Source of the DNA: Bacteroidota bacterium
GTDB lineage: Bacteria; Bacteroidota; Ignavibacteria; Ignavibacteriales; Melioribacteraceae
DNA length: 64,000 bases
Direction: 5' to 3'
NCBI GenBank assembly: GCA_021824635.1
Contig: JAKAKD010000030.1
Coordinates: 1-64,000, forward strand
A program made the translations under genes and the position numbers. Below, piece by piece: positions 27,940 to 37,300 of this stretch. The notes beneath the pieces were generated by a model that saw only the letters and a list, made by a program, of their open reading frames with translations, did no database searches and was not told the origin of the DNA. The first letter of the stretch is position 1. Every line of letters begins with the position of its first letter.

Positions 27940-28167
27940 ATGAAAAAAGAATTCAATGTAATTATAGAGAAGGATACCGACGGTTTTTTTGTTGCCTCCG
28001 TCCCATCCTTAAAAGGTTGTCACACCCAAGCAACTTCTTTAGATGTGCTAATGGAAAGGATTAAAGAAGCAATAGAACTTTGTCTTGAAGTCGAGGAAGC
28101 AGAAATTACTTCTTTCGATTTTGTCGGCGTTCAAAGAGTTGCAGTGGATTATGTCAAAGCTTCCTAG
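27940..28167 (+). CDS. hicB: HicB family antitoxin
   Basis: A 75-aa protein with the partial RNase H-like HicB fold: FNVIIEKDTDGFFVASVPSLKGCHTQATSLDVLMERIKEAIELCLE. It lacks a C-terminal DNA-binding domain, a common short variant. It precedes and overlaps hicA by 17 nt. The cassette lies between the lipoate ligase gene and a fragment of it. Confidence 0.9.
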   Translation: MKKEFNVIIEKDTDGFFVASVPSLKGCHTQATSLDVLMERIKEAIELCLEVEEAEITSFDFVGVQRVAVDYVKAS

Positions 28168-28378
28168 TATTAGCGGTAAAAAACTTGTCTCACTTCTTCA
28201 ACAAATTGGATTCGAAGTAATTCGTGTTAAAGGCAGTCATCATTTTATCAAACATAAAGACGGAAGAGCAACTGTAGTTCCAATTCATGCAAATGAAGAT
28301 CTTGGCATTGGAATTTTATCCAAGATTTTAAAAGACTGCGAACTATCTAAAGAAACTTTTAATAACCTTCTAAAGTAA
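28151..28378 (+). CDS. hicA: HicA family toxin (mRNA interferase)
   Basis: A 75-aa dsRBD-like toxin that cleaves mRNA. LPSISGKKLVSLLQQIGFEVIRVKGSHHFIKHKDG carries the catalytic His within GSHHF. I chose ATG 28151 since MSKLPSISGKK is the family start; the longer frame from 28085 overlaps hicB heavily and lacks support. The pair is probably autoregulated. Confidence 0.93.
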   Translation: MSKLPSISGKKLVSLLQQIGFEVIRVKGSHHFIKHKDGRATVVPIHANEDLGIGILSKILKDCELSKETFNNLLK

Positions 28379-28432
28379 TTCTTAAAACTCCATCTTTATT
28401 TACCAGACCCAATAATTACCTTGGATATATAT

Positions 28433-28543
28433 AATGAAGAAATTGATTACGAAAAATTAAAAATTTGTTTAATTGTCGGTTTTGAACTTGAATGGCAAAT
28501 TAAATTTAAAGGGACTCAATATATTGAGCCCCTTCTGAAATAA
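28433..28543 (+). pseudogene. 3' fragment of a lipoate-ligase paralogue
   Basis: Codons from 28433 read NEEIDYEKLKICLIVGFELEW and match the end of the complete gene (NEEIDYQKLKTCLIAGFELEW), then diverge (KGTQYIEPLLK, stop). No upstream part or start is seen. The copies differ at several amino acids and more bases, so the duplication is not recent. Confidence 0.75.
28511..28532. terminator. Hairpin between convergent genes
   Basis: GGGACTCAATA and TATTGAGCCCC form a near-perfect 22-nt dyad (one mismatch) between the lipoate-ligase fragment and the converging T9SS-protein gene. On the minus strand it is followed by TTTAAATTT. It could act as a bidirectional terminator. Confidence 0.5.
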
Positions 28544-28545
28544 AA

Positions 28546-30159
28546 TTATTTCACTAGCAACATTTTTTTTGACTGAATGAAATTATTTGCAGTAATAGTG
28601 TAAACATATACTCCACTTGTAAGTTTGCTGGCATCAAAGTGTACATTGTAAGATCCTGCATTTTTACTTTCATTTACTAGTGTTGCTATTTCTTTTCCAA
28701 GCATATCATATACTTTTATTGTTACATAACCACTTTCCGGTAACTGATAATTTATTGTTGTTGATGGGTTAAACGGATTTGGATAATTGGTTAATGAATA
28801 TGAAGTTGGTATTTCATTAAGCAATTGGGCATTTATAATATCTTTATTTGGCACTATAGAAAGTTCTAGCCCATAAACGTCTGTCCAATATGGATATGAA
28901 TATGTTCCATCGGTTGAAAAATATTGCCTTACATCGTATTGCAAAGCAGTGTGTTCTTTGAAATTCGCTCTTAAAAAATCATTATCAGTATAAGTTTGTA
29001 CTCCTCTTCCAAAAGTTGTTAGCAATACCGGATATTGCCAAACATTATTTAGCTTCACCCTTCGCCATATTTGATAGCTGTTGACTGCCAGATTTTCGTT
29101 ATCATTCCAGTGAACTACAATTGGCTGATTAATAGTAGGATCAAACCAAATATTCAGGTTGGTGTTGTCCGGTCTGCGGTTATAGTAAACAGATATTGTT
29201 TGACTGCTTGTAGGATTATTTATTTGGAAATAAGTGGTATAGATATTTGAACCGTTATAAACAAAGTGGTCATATTCATAAAGCAACCCGCCGCTTGCGC
29301 GACCATAACTGGCGCTTACAGTATATTGCTCATCATCATAAAAATATTGACTCGCTGTTACTTCATTATTGTTTATATATAAGCTCCCATAGCTGTAATT
29401 TTTGCTTATTGTTGCGTCAACTTGTTTGGCATATTTGGCTGTATATGAATAATTATCAGCTGGACTAAGACTACGAGAAATTGCTGTAATGCCATCTTCA
29501 CTCCAATTCCTCCACTTTCTATAGTAGTTGTATACGTTTTGGTTATCTTCACCGGCAATAGTGTGTGGAAAAGTTCCGGCTTCTCTTTTTTGTGTTGTAC
29601 CGATTAAGCCGACGTTAGGAATTGTAACTGAGTTTAAGTGAATGTTCCCGTAACAGTTTGTTTTATCGCTTCCAAAATCATTTGCAAGTACAATTGTTTT
29701 TTCGCTCCATGTATAAGGGCCGGAGACAGAATATCCACTATTATTATAATCTAAGTTCATACTTTCGGTTGGACCGCTGTAATATGAAAACCTCATGTCT
29801 CCATAAGCTCCACCACCGTAAGAAATAATCATGTACTTGTTTCCTATTCTTATATAATACGTACCTCCCTGACCAAGTGTAAACATTTCACCTATACCCC
29901 CAGCACCAACGTCGGCAAAGCCGTTTGTTTCGTCATTACCCGATCCCACAAATTGACTAGCGGTTGTTCCACTTGTGTAAAATTCCAGATTTCTTGATGT
30001 ACTGTTAAAAGTGTATACAGTAACATCAGTTGAAAGTGCACCCCCGATTGAGTTCATTGTTTTAAATCCAATTTCCCACTGCATTAATGTCGGTCTTGCG
30101 TTATTGATTTGTGATAATAGAATGAATATTATCAACAAAAAGATTTTTGCACCTTTCAT
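28546..30159 (-). CDS. Secreted protein with type IX secretion sorting domain
   Basis: A 537-aa protein. A signal peptide is at about 1-21. The central region has no enzyme motif I recognise and reads as beta-rich, with many Tyr/Ser/Gly/Asn. The last ~80 residues are a T9SS (Por) sorting tail, YPNPFNPSTTINYQLPESG...VYDMLGKEIATLVN...GVYVYTITANNFIQSKKMLLVK, which directs export and surface attachment in FCB bacteria. Function of the body is unknown. Confidence 0.85.
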   Translation of the reverse strand: MKGAKIFLLIIFILLSQINNARPTLMQWEIGFKTMNSIGGALSTDVTVYTFNSTSRNLEFYTSGTTASQFVGSGNDETNGFADVGAGGIGEMFTLGQGGTYYIRIGNKYMIISYGGGAYGDMRFSYYSGPTESMNLDYNNSGYSVSGPYTWSEKTIVLANDFGSDKTNCYGNIHLNSVTIPNVGLIGTTQKREAGTFPHTIAGEDNQNVYNYYRKWRNWSEDGITAISRSLSPADNYSYTAKYAKQVDATISKNYSYGSLYINNNEVTASQYFYDDEQYTVSASYGRASGGLLYEYDHFVYNGSNIYTTYFQINNPTSSQTISVYYNRRPDNTNLNIWFDPTINQPIVVHWNDNENLAVNSYQIWRRVKLNNVWQYPVLLTTFGRGVQTYTDNDFLRANFKEHTALQYDVRQYFSTDGTYSYPYWTDVYGLELSIVPNKDIINAQLLNEIPTSYSLTNYPNPFNPSTTINYQLPESGYVTIKVYDMLGKEIATLVNESKNAGSYNVHFDASKLTSGVYVYTITANNFIQSKKMLLVK

Positions 30160-30283
30160 AATAAATTCCTAAAAATATTTTTAAGGCAAACAGTTATATT
30201 ACAACTGCAAATAAAAAAGGTAATTCTTAAAGCTTAGGTGAACGAGCCTGACTTGTTAACGGGAATTATTTTGTTTGCAATTG

Positions 30284-30307
30284 GAGACGGTGTTGCCGCA
30301 CCGTCTC
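30284..30307. repeat. REP-like palindrome 1
   Basis: GAGACGGTG pairs with CACCGTCTC, 9 bp with a 6-nt loop. The GAGACG...CGTCTC arms are shared by the palindromes at 52449, 56098, 56452 and 56499. It lies between two minus-strand genes and is not followed by T on that strand. Confidence 0.6.
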
Positions 30308-30348
30308 TATTTCTTTTTACTTAAGTTTTTGTTCTTTACCCCCTCAGT

Positions 30349-31419
30349 TTATTTCCCGTGAAAGATTATTGTTTTGACTGGGTATCCTTGGAAGTTTCTG
30401 CTTATAATAAAAGTTTCGTAGCCATCTGTCCAGACATTCTCGAAAACAAAATATGGGTCTACAAGATGAAAAAGATCTCTTATATCACTCCAATTGTTGC
30501 CGTCATAAAATAGAACTTTTTGAAAATCTCCTACTGCGAACAGATAATTTTCATCTTTACCAAACATTCCATTAATTGCACCACTTACGCTTTTTTTATT
30601 AATCCAATTATTAAGTTGATATGACCAAACTCCACCTAGACCAAATGAATAAAACTTATTGTATGAACTTGAGTAAAGACCACGATAGCCCCATTTTCTT
30701 ATACTAGTTGGTAAACTAAAATCCATAGAGTCCGCAATTGTCCAATTATTAATGTTACCGGAAACAAAAAAATATTTTTCGACCAATGTGCTTGTATTGA
30801 GCGATGAAGCAAGCACATAAATTTTCCCGTCGTAATATTCTATACTTTTAAGAAAGTATTCTGCCGGATATGGAAATTTAATTTTTATAGTATCAGCTAT
30901 CCATCTAGTTTGATCATATTTCATTATCAATCCATTTCTTCCGCATGCCCATATGTTACCGCTTGGGTCTTTGCTCATATCAAGAAGTTCTCCTTTAATG
31001 CCCATGTTGTTCTGTCTTGTCCAGTGCTGTCCGTCAAAATGAGCAAGAAATATTTCTTGACCTGAATAACCAACTGTCCATAAATCACTGCTGCTGTATC
31101 CGGCAATGTCGTTTACTCTCATGCCTCCGGTATCTTCAACAATGTTACTCTCTCTCCATTTTGTTCCATCATAATGCCAGATCAATCCTCTGGCTATATC
31201 ATTCCATCCGCAAACCCAAACATCATTAGTAGAAAACACAAGAATGTTCTCCATCATTAATTGTCCTCCACTTGGGTCAGGTGAAGTTAAGGTATCGGCA
31301 GTCCAGGTCATTTCTCTGGGAGTTTTTATTGTTTTGTTTGGATTTGTGCCTTGCTCGTTACAAGAAATGAGAATTGTAAATAAAGAAAGAAGTGTTACTG
31401 TTTTGATTAAGGGTTTCAT
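30349..31419 (-). CDS. Putative lipoprotein with propeller-like repeats
   Basis: A 356-aa protein. The N-terminus MKPLIKTVTLLSLFTILISCNEQ has a lipobox (LISC), so attachment to a membrane is likely. Repeats of the type DVWVCGWNDIARGLIWHYDGTKW, DLWTVGYSGQEIFLAHFDGQHW and NIWACGRNGLIMKYDQTRW are spaced about 45-50 residues and resemble propeller blades found in Bacteroidota surface proteins. No catalytic motif is seen. The substrate is unknown. Confidence 0.8.
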   Translation of the reverse strand: MKPLIKTVTLLSLFTILISCNEQGTNPNKTIKTPREMTWTADTLTSPDPSGGQLMMENILVFSTNDVWVCGWNDIARGLIWHYDGTKWRESNIVEDTGGMRVNDIAGYSSSDLWTVGYSGQEIFLAHFDGQHWTRQNNMGIKGELLDMSKDPSGNIWACGRNGLIMKYDQTRWIADTIKIKFPYPAEYFLKSIEYYDGKIYVLASSLNTSTLVEKYFFVSGNINNWTIADSMDFSLPTSIRKWGYRGLYSSSYNKFYSFGLGGVWSYQLNNWINKKSVSGAINGMFGKDENYLFAVGDFQKVLFYDGNNWSDIRDLFHLVDPYFVFENVWTDGYETFIISRNFQGYPVKTIIFHGK

Positions 31420-31742
31420 ATCTCCTCAAACTTTTTTTGCTGTTTTACATGTACACCCAGATGAATTTTCACAAAAACCTCATATCATCCTAACACATTA
31501 TAATTATATTGAAAGAATAAAACATTAGTAGTTGTACTAATGTTTTAAATATTTTTTTGTCATTTTTGGCAATAAATCCTAGCAGTTGTACTAAAGTTGT
31601 TCGAGTCCGAAATAAACTTCACTTTTTCTGGCTGTCTGGTAAAATTGAATAAAAAACTTTGCCTAAAAATTTCCATCCATTCATTCTTAGTGTTAAATTT
31701 CCCCATAGAAATCAAAGCTATTCACTAACTGTTAATTTCTTC
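31420..31742. other. Intergenic region between divergent genes, with a palindrome
   Basis: This 323-bp stretch has no gene. It contains AAAACATTAGT / ACTAATGTTTT (31519-31529 and 31536-31546, 11-bp stem, loop AGTTGT) followed by an AT-rich run with T7. A second copy of AGNAGTTGTACTAANG lies at 31581-31596. It separates two genes with divergent orientation, so both promoters must lie here, but I could not assign -35/-10 boxes. Confidence 0.5.
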
Positions 31743-32843
31743 ATGAAAAAAATATTGTTTCTGCTTTTCATATTGTTTGAAATAAATCTCTTTGCACAGG
31801 ATCAACCCGATCTTGAATTTTTTATTAAAGGCGCTCAAGTAACAGATATTACGAGCGACGGAACAAACTTATGGTTCGCTACAAACGGGAACGGAATATT
31901 TAAATACATTCCCAAAAGCAATGCATGGATGACATACTCCACTTCTAATGGAAATTTACAGCACGATTTCTTTTATTGCATTGCGGCAAACAAGGATTTT
32001 GTATGGGCGGGTTCGACAGACGGACTTTTTATACTTGACATTAAACGCGGTACGTGGACTAAAAGAAAATTCGGATTGGGCGGTCAGCTTGCTAATTGGA
32101 TACGCGCCCTGGCATTCGACAAATACGAAAATGTTCTATGGATCGGGCGATTTAAATATTTAACTAAATTCAACCTTAACGATAAACGATATTCCGATTA
32201 TGATTTAACCGTACGCGGAAACGAGAAAACAAACAACATAAAGACAATTAAAGTTGACGGCGATTCTCTTGTATGGTTTGGCACCGAAGCCGGATTGCAT
32301 AAGTATGATAAATCGAAAAATTTAAATGATAAGAGTGCAATTACTTTTTATGATACAAGATATAACTACTTTGACGGTGAAGGGGAACAAGTTTCGATTA
32401 CATCGTTACTGTTTGAAAGAAAAAATATCTGGATAGGACTTGATGAATTTATAACTCCGGAACGACCGGAATTTAATCTTGGCGGATTATTCCGATTCAA
32501 CCGCAGAAACGATTGGCAGCGCTTCGATGACAGAAACGGTTTGCCGGCAAACGGAGTTTATGATCTGGAAAGAACGGGAAATTATATTTGGGCGTCATTA
32601 TATCAGTTTGGAAAAAGCACAAAAGAAACATTCGGCAGAGGAATTGTTTTGATTGACCGAATTACAAATCAAATTATCCCTCTGCACGATGAAAGAATAC
32701 CGGCTACTGTTTATTCCATCTTTTTTGACGGAACAAATATTTGGCTCGGTACAGATTCCGGATTGATAAAAATAAATTTCTTTAACAAACTTGCTCAATG
32801 GATGGGAATCCATGGCAATGTCAAAACGGGAGTTAAGAAATGA
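31743..32843 (+). CDS. Two-component-regulator-like propeller protein
   Basis: A 366-aa secreted protein. I start at the ATG at 31743 (MKKILFLLFILFEINLFAQ), a clear signal peptide; 28 further upstream codons are unsupported. Repeats such as DGTNLWFATNGNGIFKY, NKDFVWAGSTDGLFIL and DGDSLVWFGTEAGLHKY are Reg_prop-type blades forming a beta-propeller, the kind found in the sensory half of hybrid two-component systems, here without any kinase domain. It overlaps the heptose kinase gene by 4 nt. Role unknown. Confidence 0.8.
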   Translation: MKKILFLLFILFEINLFAQDQPDLEFFIKGAQVTDITSDGTNLWFATNGNGIFKYIPKSNAWMTYSTSNGNLQHDFFYCIAANKDFVWAGSTDGLFILDIKRGTWTKRKFGLGGQLANWIRALAFDKYENVLWIGRFKYLTKFNLNDKRYSDYDLTVRGNEKTNNIKTIKVDGDSLVWFGTEAGLHKYDKSKNLNDKSAITFYDTRYNYFDGEGEQVSITSLLFERKNIWIGLDEFITPERPEFNLGGLFRFNRRNDWQRFDDRNGLPANGVYDLERTGNYIWASLYQFGKSTKETFGRGIVLIDRITNQIIPLHDERIPATVYSIFFDGTNIWLGTDSGLIKINFFNKLAQWMGIHGNVKTGVKK

Positions 32844-33835
32844 TCAATGTCTCGCTAAAAAAACTGAATGCCTTGAAAAATAAGTTCAAAGGTAAGCGGA
32901 TTGCCGTAATAGGTGACTTGATGCTTGATTGTTATTACTGGGGCGGAATAGGCAGAATATCCCCAGAAGCGCCGGTACCGGTTTTGGAAGTGGATAATGA
33001 ATTCTACCGATTCGGCGGAGCTATGAATGTTGCTTACAATATTTTAACTCTCGGAGGTATTCCAATACCAATCGGAGTGATTGGAAAAGACAACGAAGGA
33101 AAGATTTTCAAAAAACTTTTAAGCGAAAAGAATATCTCATCTAAAGGAATTGTGGTTGATTCAAAAAGACCTACTACTTCAAAGACACGCGTTATAGCAG
33201 ATAAACAGCATGTTGTCCGTATTGATAAAGAAAAAAGAGATAGAATTTCTTCTCAAACCGAAAAGAAAATTTTAGAGTTGTTAAAAAAGACAATTAAGAA
33301 TCTAGACGCGGTTATTCTGGAAGATTACAATAAAGGCGTACTTACGGAAAGTTTAATAAAACAAGTAATTGAACTTGCACATAAAGCAAACAAAGTTGTA
33401 ACGGTAGATCCAAAATTTGACAACTTTTTTACTTACCAGAATGTTACAGTCTTTAAGCCGAATAGAAAAGAAACCGAAGATGCCTTTGGAACAAGAATTC
33501 AATCCGATGAAGATGTTTCTAAAGCGGGGCAAAAATTATTAGAGCAGTTAAACTGTAAATATGCGCTTTTAACATTAGGAGAAAGCGGAATTGCTCTTTT
33601 TGAAAAGGGGAAACCGGAAAGAAGAGTTCCTACAATTGCCAGAAAAGTTTCGGATGTTTCAGGAGCGGGAGATACAGTAATATCCACGCTTACAATGGCG
33701 CTTACTGCCGGAGCCGATATTTTTGACGCGGCGTATCTTGCCAATTATGCAGGCGGTTTGGTTTGCGAGGAAGTAGGAATTGTTCCTATCGTATTAAACG
33801 ATTTGTTCAACGCTGTTGCTAAAGAGTTAAAATGA
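32840..33835 (+). CDS. hldA: D-glycero-D-manno-heptose-7-phosphate 1-kinase
   Basis: A 331-aa PfkB/ribokinase-family protein that phosphorylates heptose-7-P during lipopolysaccharide inner-core synthesis. The N-terminal motif GDLMLDCYYWGGIGRISPEAPVPVLEV and the anion-hole DVSGAGDTVISTL, with catalytic D, are clear. In E. coli this is the first half of bifunctional HldE; here kinase and adenylyltransferase are separate proteins. Overlaps the next gene by 4 nt, so translation is coupled. Confidence 0.93.
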   Translation: MINVSLKKLNALKNKFKGKRIAVIGDLMLDCYYWGGIGRISPEAPVPVLEVDNEFYRFGGAMNVAYNILTLGGIPIPIGVIGKDNEGKIFKKLLSEKNISSKGIVVDSKRPTTSKTRVIADKQHVVRIDKEKRDRISSQTEKKILELLKKTIKNLDAVILEDYNKGVLTESLIKQVIELAHKANKVVTVDPKFDNFFTYQNVTVFKPNRKETEDAFGTRIQSDEDVSKAGQKLLEQLNCKYALLTLGESGIALFEKGKPERRVPTIARKVSDVSGAGDTVISTLTMALTAGADIFDAAYLANYAGGLVCEEVGIVPIVLNDLFNAVAKELK

Positions 33836-34311
33836 ACTACGTAAAAAATATTGATGAACTTACCGTAATCAGAAATGATTTGAAACGGCAGAATAAAAAA
33901 GTTGTCTTTACAAACGGCGTCTTCGATATTCTTCATGCCGGTCATGTTGATTATATAACCAAAGCTAAAGAAAAAGGAGATGTTCTGATCGTAGGCGTTA
34001 ATTCAGATTCTTCCGTAAGAAGAATTAAAGGAGAACTCCGCCCGGTGGTTCCTCAGCATGAACGCGCTTTTATTATCTCTTCTCTTAAGCCGGTTGATTA
34101 CGTTGTAATTTTTGAAGAAGACACTCCGCAGGAAATTATCAATAAATTAATTCCGGATGTTTTGGTAAAAGGCGCCGATTGGTCCATAGAGAAAATTGTA
34201 GGGCGCGAAATTGTTGAAGCAAACGGCGGCAAAGTGGAAACAATTAAATTTGTAAACGACCAATCAACAACAAACATAATCAAAACAGTTCTTGAAAGAT
34301 TTAAGAAGTAA
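33832..34311 (+). CDS. hldC: Heptose-1-phosphate adenylyltransferase
   Basis: A 159-aa nucleotidyltransferase that makes ADP-heptose, corresponding to the C-terminal domain of HldE (RfaE2). Its HxGH motif is HAGHVDY in FTNGVFDILHAGHVDYI, with the C-terminal signature INKLIPDVLVKGADW and DQSTTNIIKTVLERF. It overlaps tamB by one base, so kinase, transferase and tamB form one unit. Confidence 0.95.
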   Translation: MNYVKNIDELTVIRNDLKRQNKKVVFTNGVFDILHAGHVDYITKAKEKGDVLIVGVNSDSSVRRIKGELRPVVPQHERAFIISSLKPVDYVVIFEEDTPQEIINKLIPDVLVKGADWSIEKIVGREIVEANGGKVETIKFVNDQSTTNIIKTVLERFKK

Positions 34312-37300
34312 TGGCTGACCGCGAACAAAATAATGTTCAAGACAAAAAACCAAATAAAGCTAAGAGAAGTTTATTCCGGAAAACTGTAAACGTTTTCATA
34401 GGAATTTTCTTGGCTCTCTTAATTCTAATTATCTTAATTGTCGGATTCTCTCAGACAAAAACGTTTAGAGAATTACTACGAGAGAATGTTATTAAACTTG
34501 CCAATAAGGAACTCAACGGTAAATTAAACATAGAAAATATTGACGGAACAATTCTCACATCACTTTTTCTACGCAATACCTCAATAATTGTTGACAGCGA
34601 CACTCTCCTCTTTGCAAAAAAGATAGAAGTAAAGACAAGCCCTCTTCAACTTCTGCTAAAAAAAATCTTTGTAAGAAATATTTTGTTAGAAGATGTAAAT
34701 ATTGCAATGCTTCAAGACCGGGACGGTCAATGGAATTTCGAAAAACTTATAAAGCCAAAACCGGTTGATACAACCGCGTCTACATTCTCGTTTGCTATTC
34801 AAGCCAATGATATTCAGTTTCATAATATTTCGTTTAGAAGGCAATCATTCGCTAATTTAAAATCGCAGAAGGTATATACAACATTAAACCCGGAAGATTT
34901 ACGAATTGAAAAGCTAAATTTATCCGCACGAGCATTTACCGATATTCCCAATTCGAACTATTTACTGGTATTGAATGAATTATCATTCAAACCAAATCTC
35001 TCCCACTTCAATCTAAAATATATCTCCGGACAATTTGCAGTAACAAAAGAGTTTGTGAGTGTCAGCAATTTTTACCTTTTAACAGATAGCAGCGAAGTAA
35101 ATATAAACGCCCGTCTTGATAGCTTAAATTTATTTGGTAAAGTACAACTAGAGGATTTTAAAAATTATCCTTTTACCATGAATGCAAAAGCAAAGTCTTT
35201 TAACTTTGATGATCTCTCTTCTTTCATTCCGGTAACAGAGATATTAAAAGGAAATCCTTCGCTGGATTTGAAAGCTAACGGCAAGTTCGGCAATTTCAAA
35301 ATTGATAAGTTTATTGTTGATTACCGTGACACACATATTAAAATGGAAGGTAAAGTTCAGAACCTTAACAGGCCGGAAAAACTTTTCATAACCGCTAAGA
35401 TGAGCGAGACTGATATTAATTATAAAGACATACATGCGTTTCTTCCATCACTAAAACTTCCGGAATACACACAACTTCGTCTCACAAACATTAATATGGA
35501 ATTCGAAGGCGAACCTCTGAATTTCAAATCCCGCTTTACCGGAAATATTGATGACGGAAAGTTGACTCTCGATGCGACTATGAACCTCGCATCCAAACCA
35601 ATGGTTTATGATATTAATTTCTCTACCGAAAATCTTGATCTCCTTCCAATATTAAATATCAACACAAAATTAGTTTCGAACGGAAAGCTTAAAGGGAAAG
35701 GTGTTTCAATTGCAGATATTGCCGCTGATTTCCAAATCAATGCGGATGGTTCACGCATTGGCGGCTATGATATTGATAAATTTAATTTCACTTCCCATGC
35801 TTCAAACCGTTTAATTGATATGCAAATTGACGGCACAAGCGGTAAACTTTCTACTTTTATTAAAGGAAATGTTTCTTTTGATAAAGATACTATCCCCTCT
35901 TACAATTTAGTAGGGCAATTAAAGAATGTAGATCTCGCAAGATTTTTGAAAGATGAGAAGTATGAAAGCAATTTCAATTTTAATATCAGCGCAGACGGTA
36001 AGAGTTTTAATCCGGATGAACTAAACGCCACATTGAAAGTTGGTATTGATTCTTCACGCTTTCAAGGAGAAAGAATAAGCAACTCCGATATTCAGTGTTC
36101 CTTCAAGAAAGATTCTACTAAACGAGAGATTATCCTTACATCGGATTTTGCCGATTTCAAAATTGACGGCAGTTTTTCCTTAAATAAAGCCATTGAGTTG
36201 ATTACATACGAATCAAAAACAATTTCAAAAATTATAGCATCAAAAATTTCCGAGTTAAATCCTTTATCAATCGTTCAACCGAATGCGGAAAGCGATTCTT
36301 CGTCAATAGAGCTTCCGAGTTTTGTAAACGATAATTTGAAATTTAATTTCAGCGGTAAGTTTAAGGATTTAGAATTATTAACCAAGATTATTGGTTACGA
36401 CCGGCTCGATTTTTCCGGTGAATTTAATGGTAATGTAAAAAATGACTCCGGAAATTTTTCTGTCTCTACGGAGCTTAATCTAGATTACTTTGTTATGATG
36501 CAGAAAGATAAAACAATATATCTTTCCGGTTTTGATACTCAGCTCAATTTTACACGCGATAATAATTTTCTTTCGTTCGATAAACTTTTTGGAACGGCTT
36601 CATTAACCGGTAAAAGATTTTATTCCGGCAGCAACATAAAATCTATTGCGGCAGACGTTACATTTAACCAAAGCAAGCTATACTTCAGCGCTTCTGCTAA
36701 TATTGCGGATATGTTCGACACCGAGGCGGAAGGTATTATTAAGATGACTCCCGGCGAACAACAATTAATGGTAGATAATCTTTCGTTTAACTATAACAAC
36801 GTAGAATGGAAGAACAAAGACACAATTAAAGTTCTGTTTAATCCCGATTATTTCAAAGTCATTCAATGCCGTATGCAGCGCGATACTTCTCTTATTAGTC
36901 TAAGCGGAATTATCGAGAGTTCCGGCAAACAAGATTGGCTTTTGAATGCAACCGGAATTTCCGGAGACATTTTAGAACGTTATGCTTTTGGACTTAAAGA
37001 TAATCAGCTTATTGCAAACGGTTCCGCAAGCGCAACAATTAAAGGCGAACTCGAAAATCCGGTTATTGATCTATCAGTTGACTTGAAAAATCTTAAACTG
37101 CCGACAACTCATTTGGGTAACATAAAAGGATCATTAAACTATCTTGATAAAAAACTTACAACCAATATTGCATTCCTGGATTCGACTTCGAATGAAAATA
37201 AACCGCTCTTTCTAATCAAAGGAATTTTGCCAATTGATTTGAGTTTTTCATCAGTTAAAGAGAGGGTCATGCAAAATGAACCGGTCAGCATACAAATGAC

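Noticed and set aside
30284-30307. GC-rich hairpin as a terminator for the minus-strand lipoprotein gene
   Set aside because: The T-rich stretch follows it on the plus strand, not the minus strand; it fits the REP-like family better.
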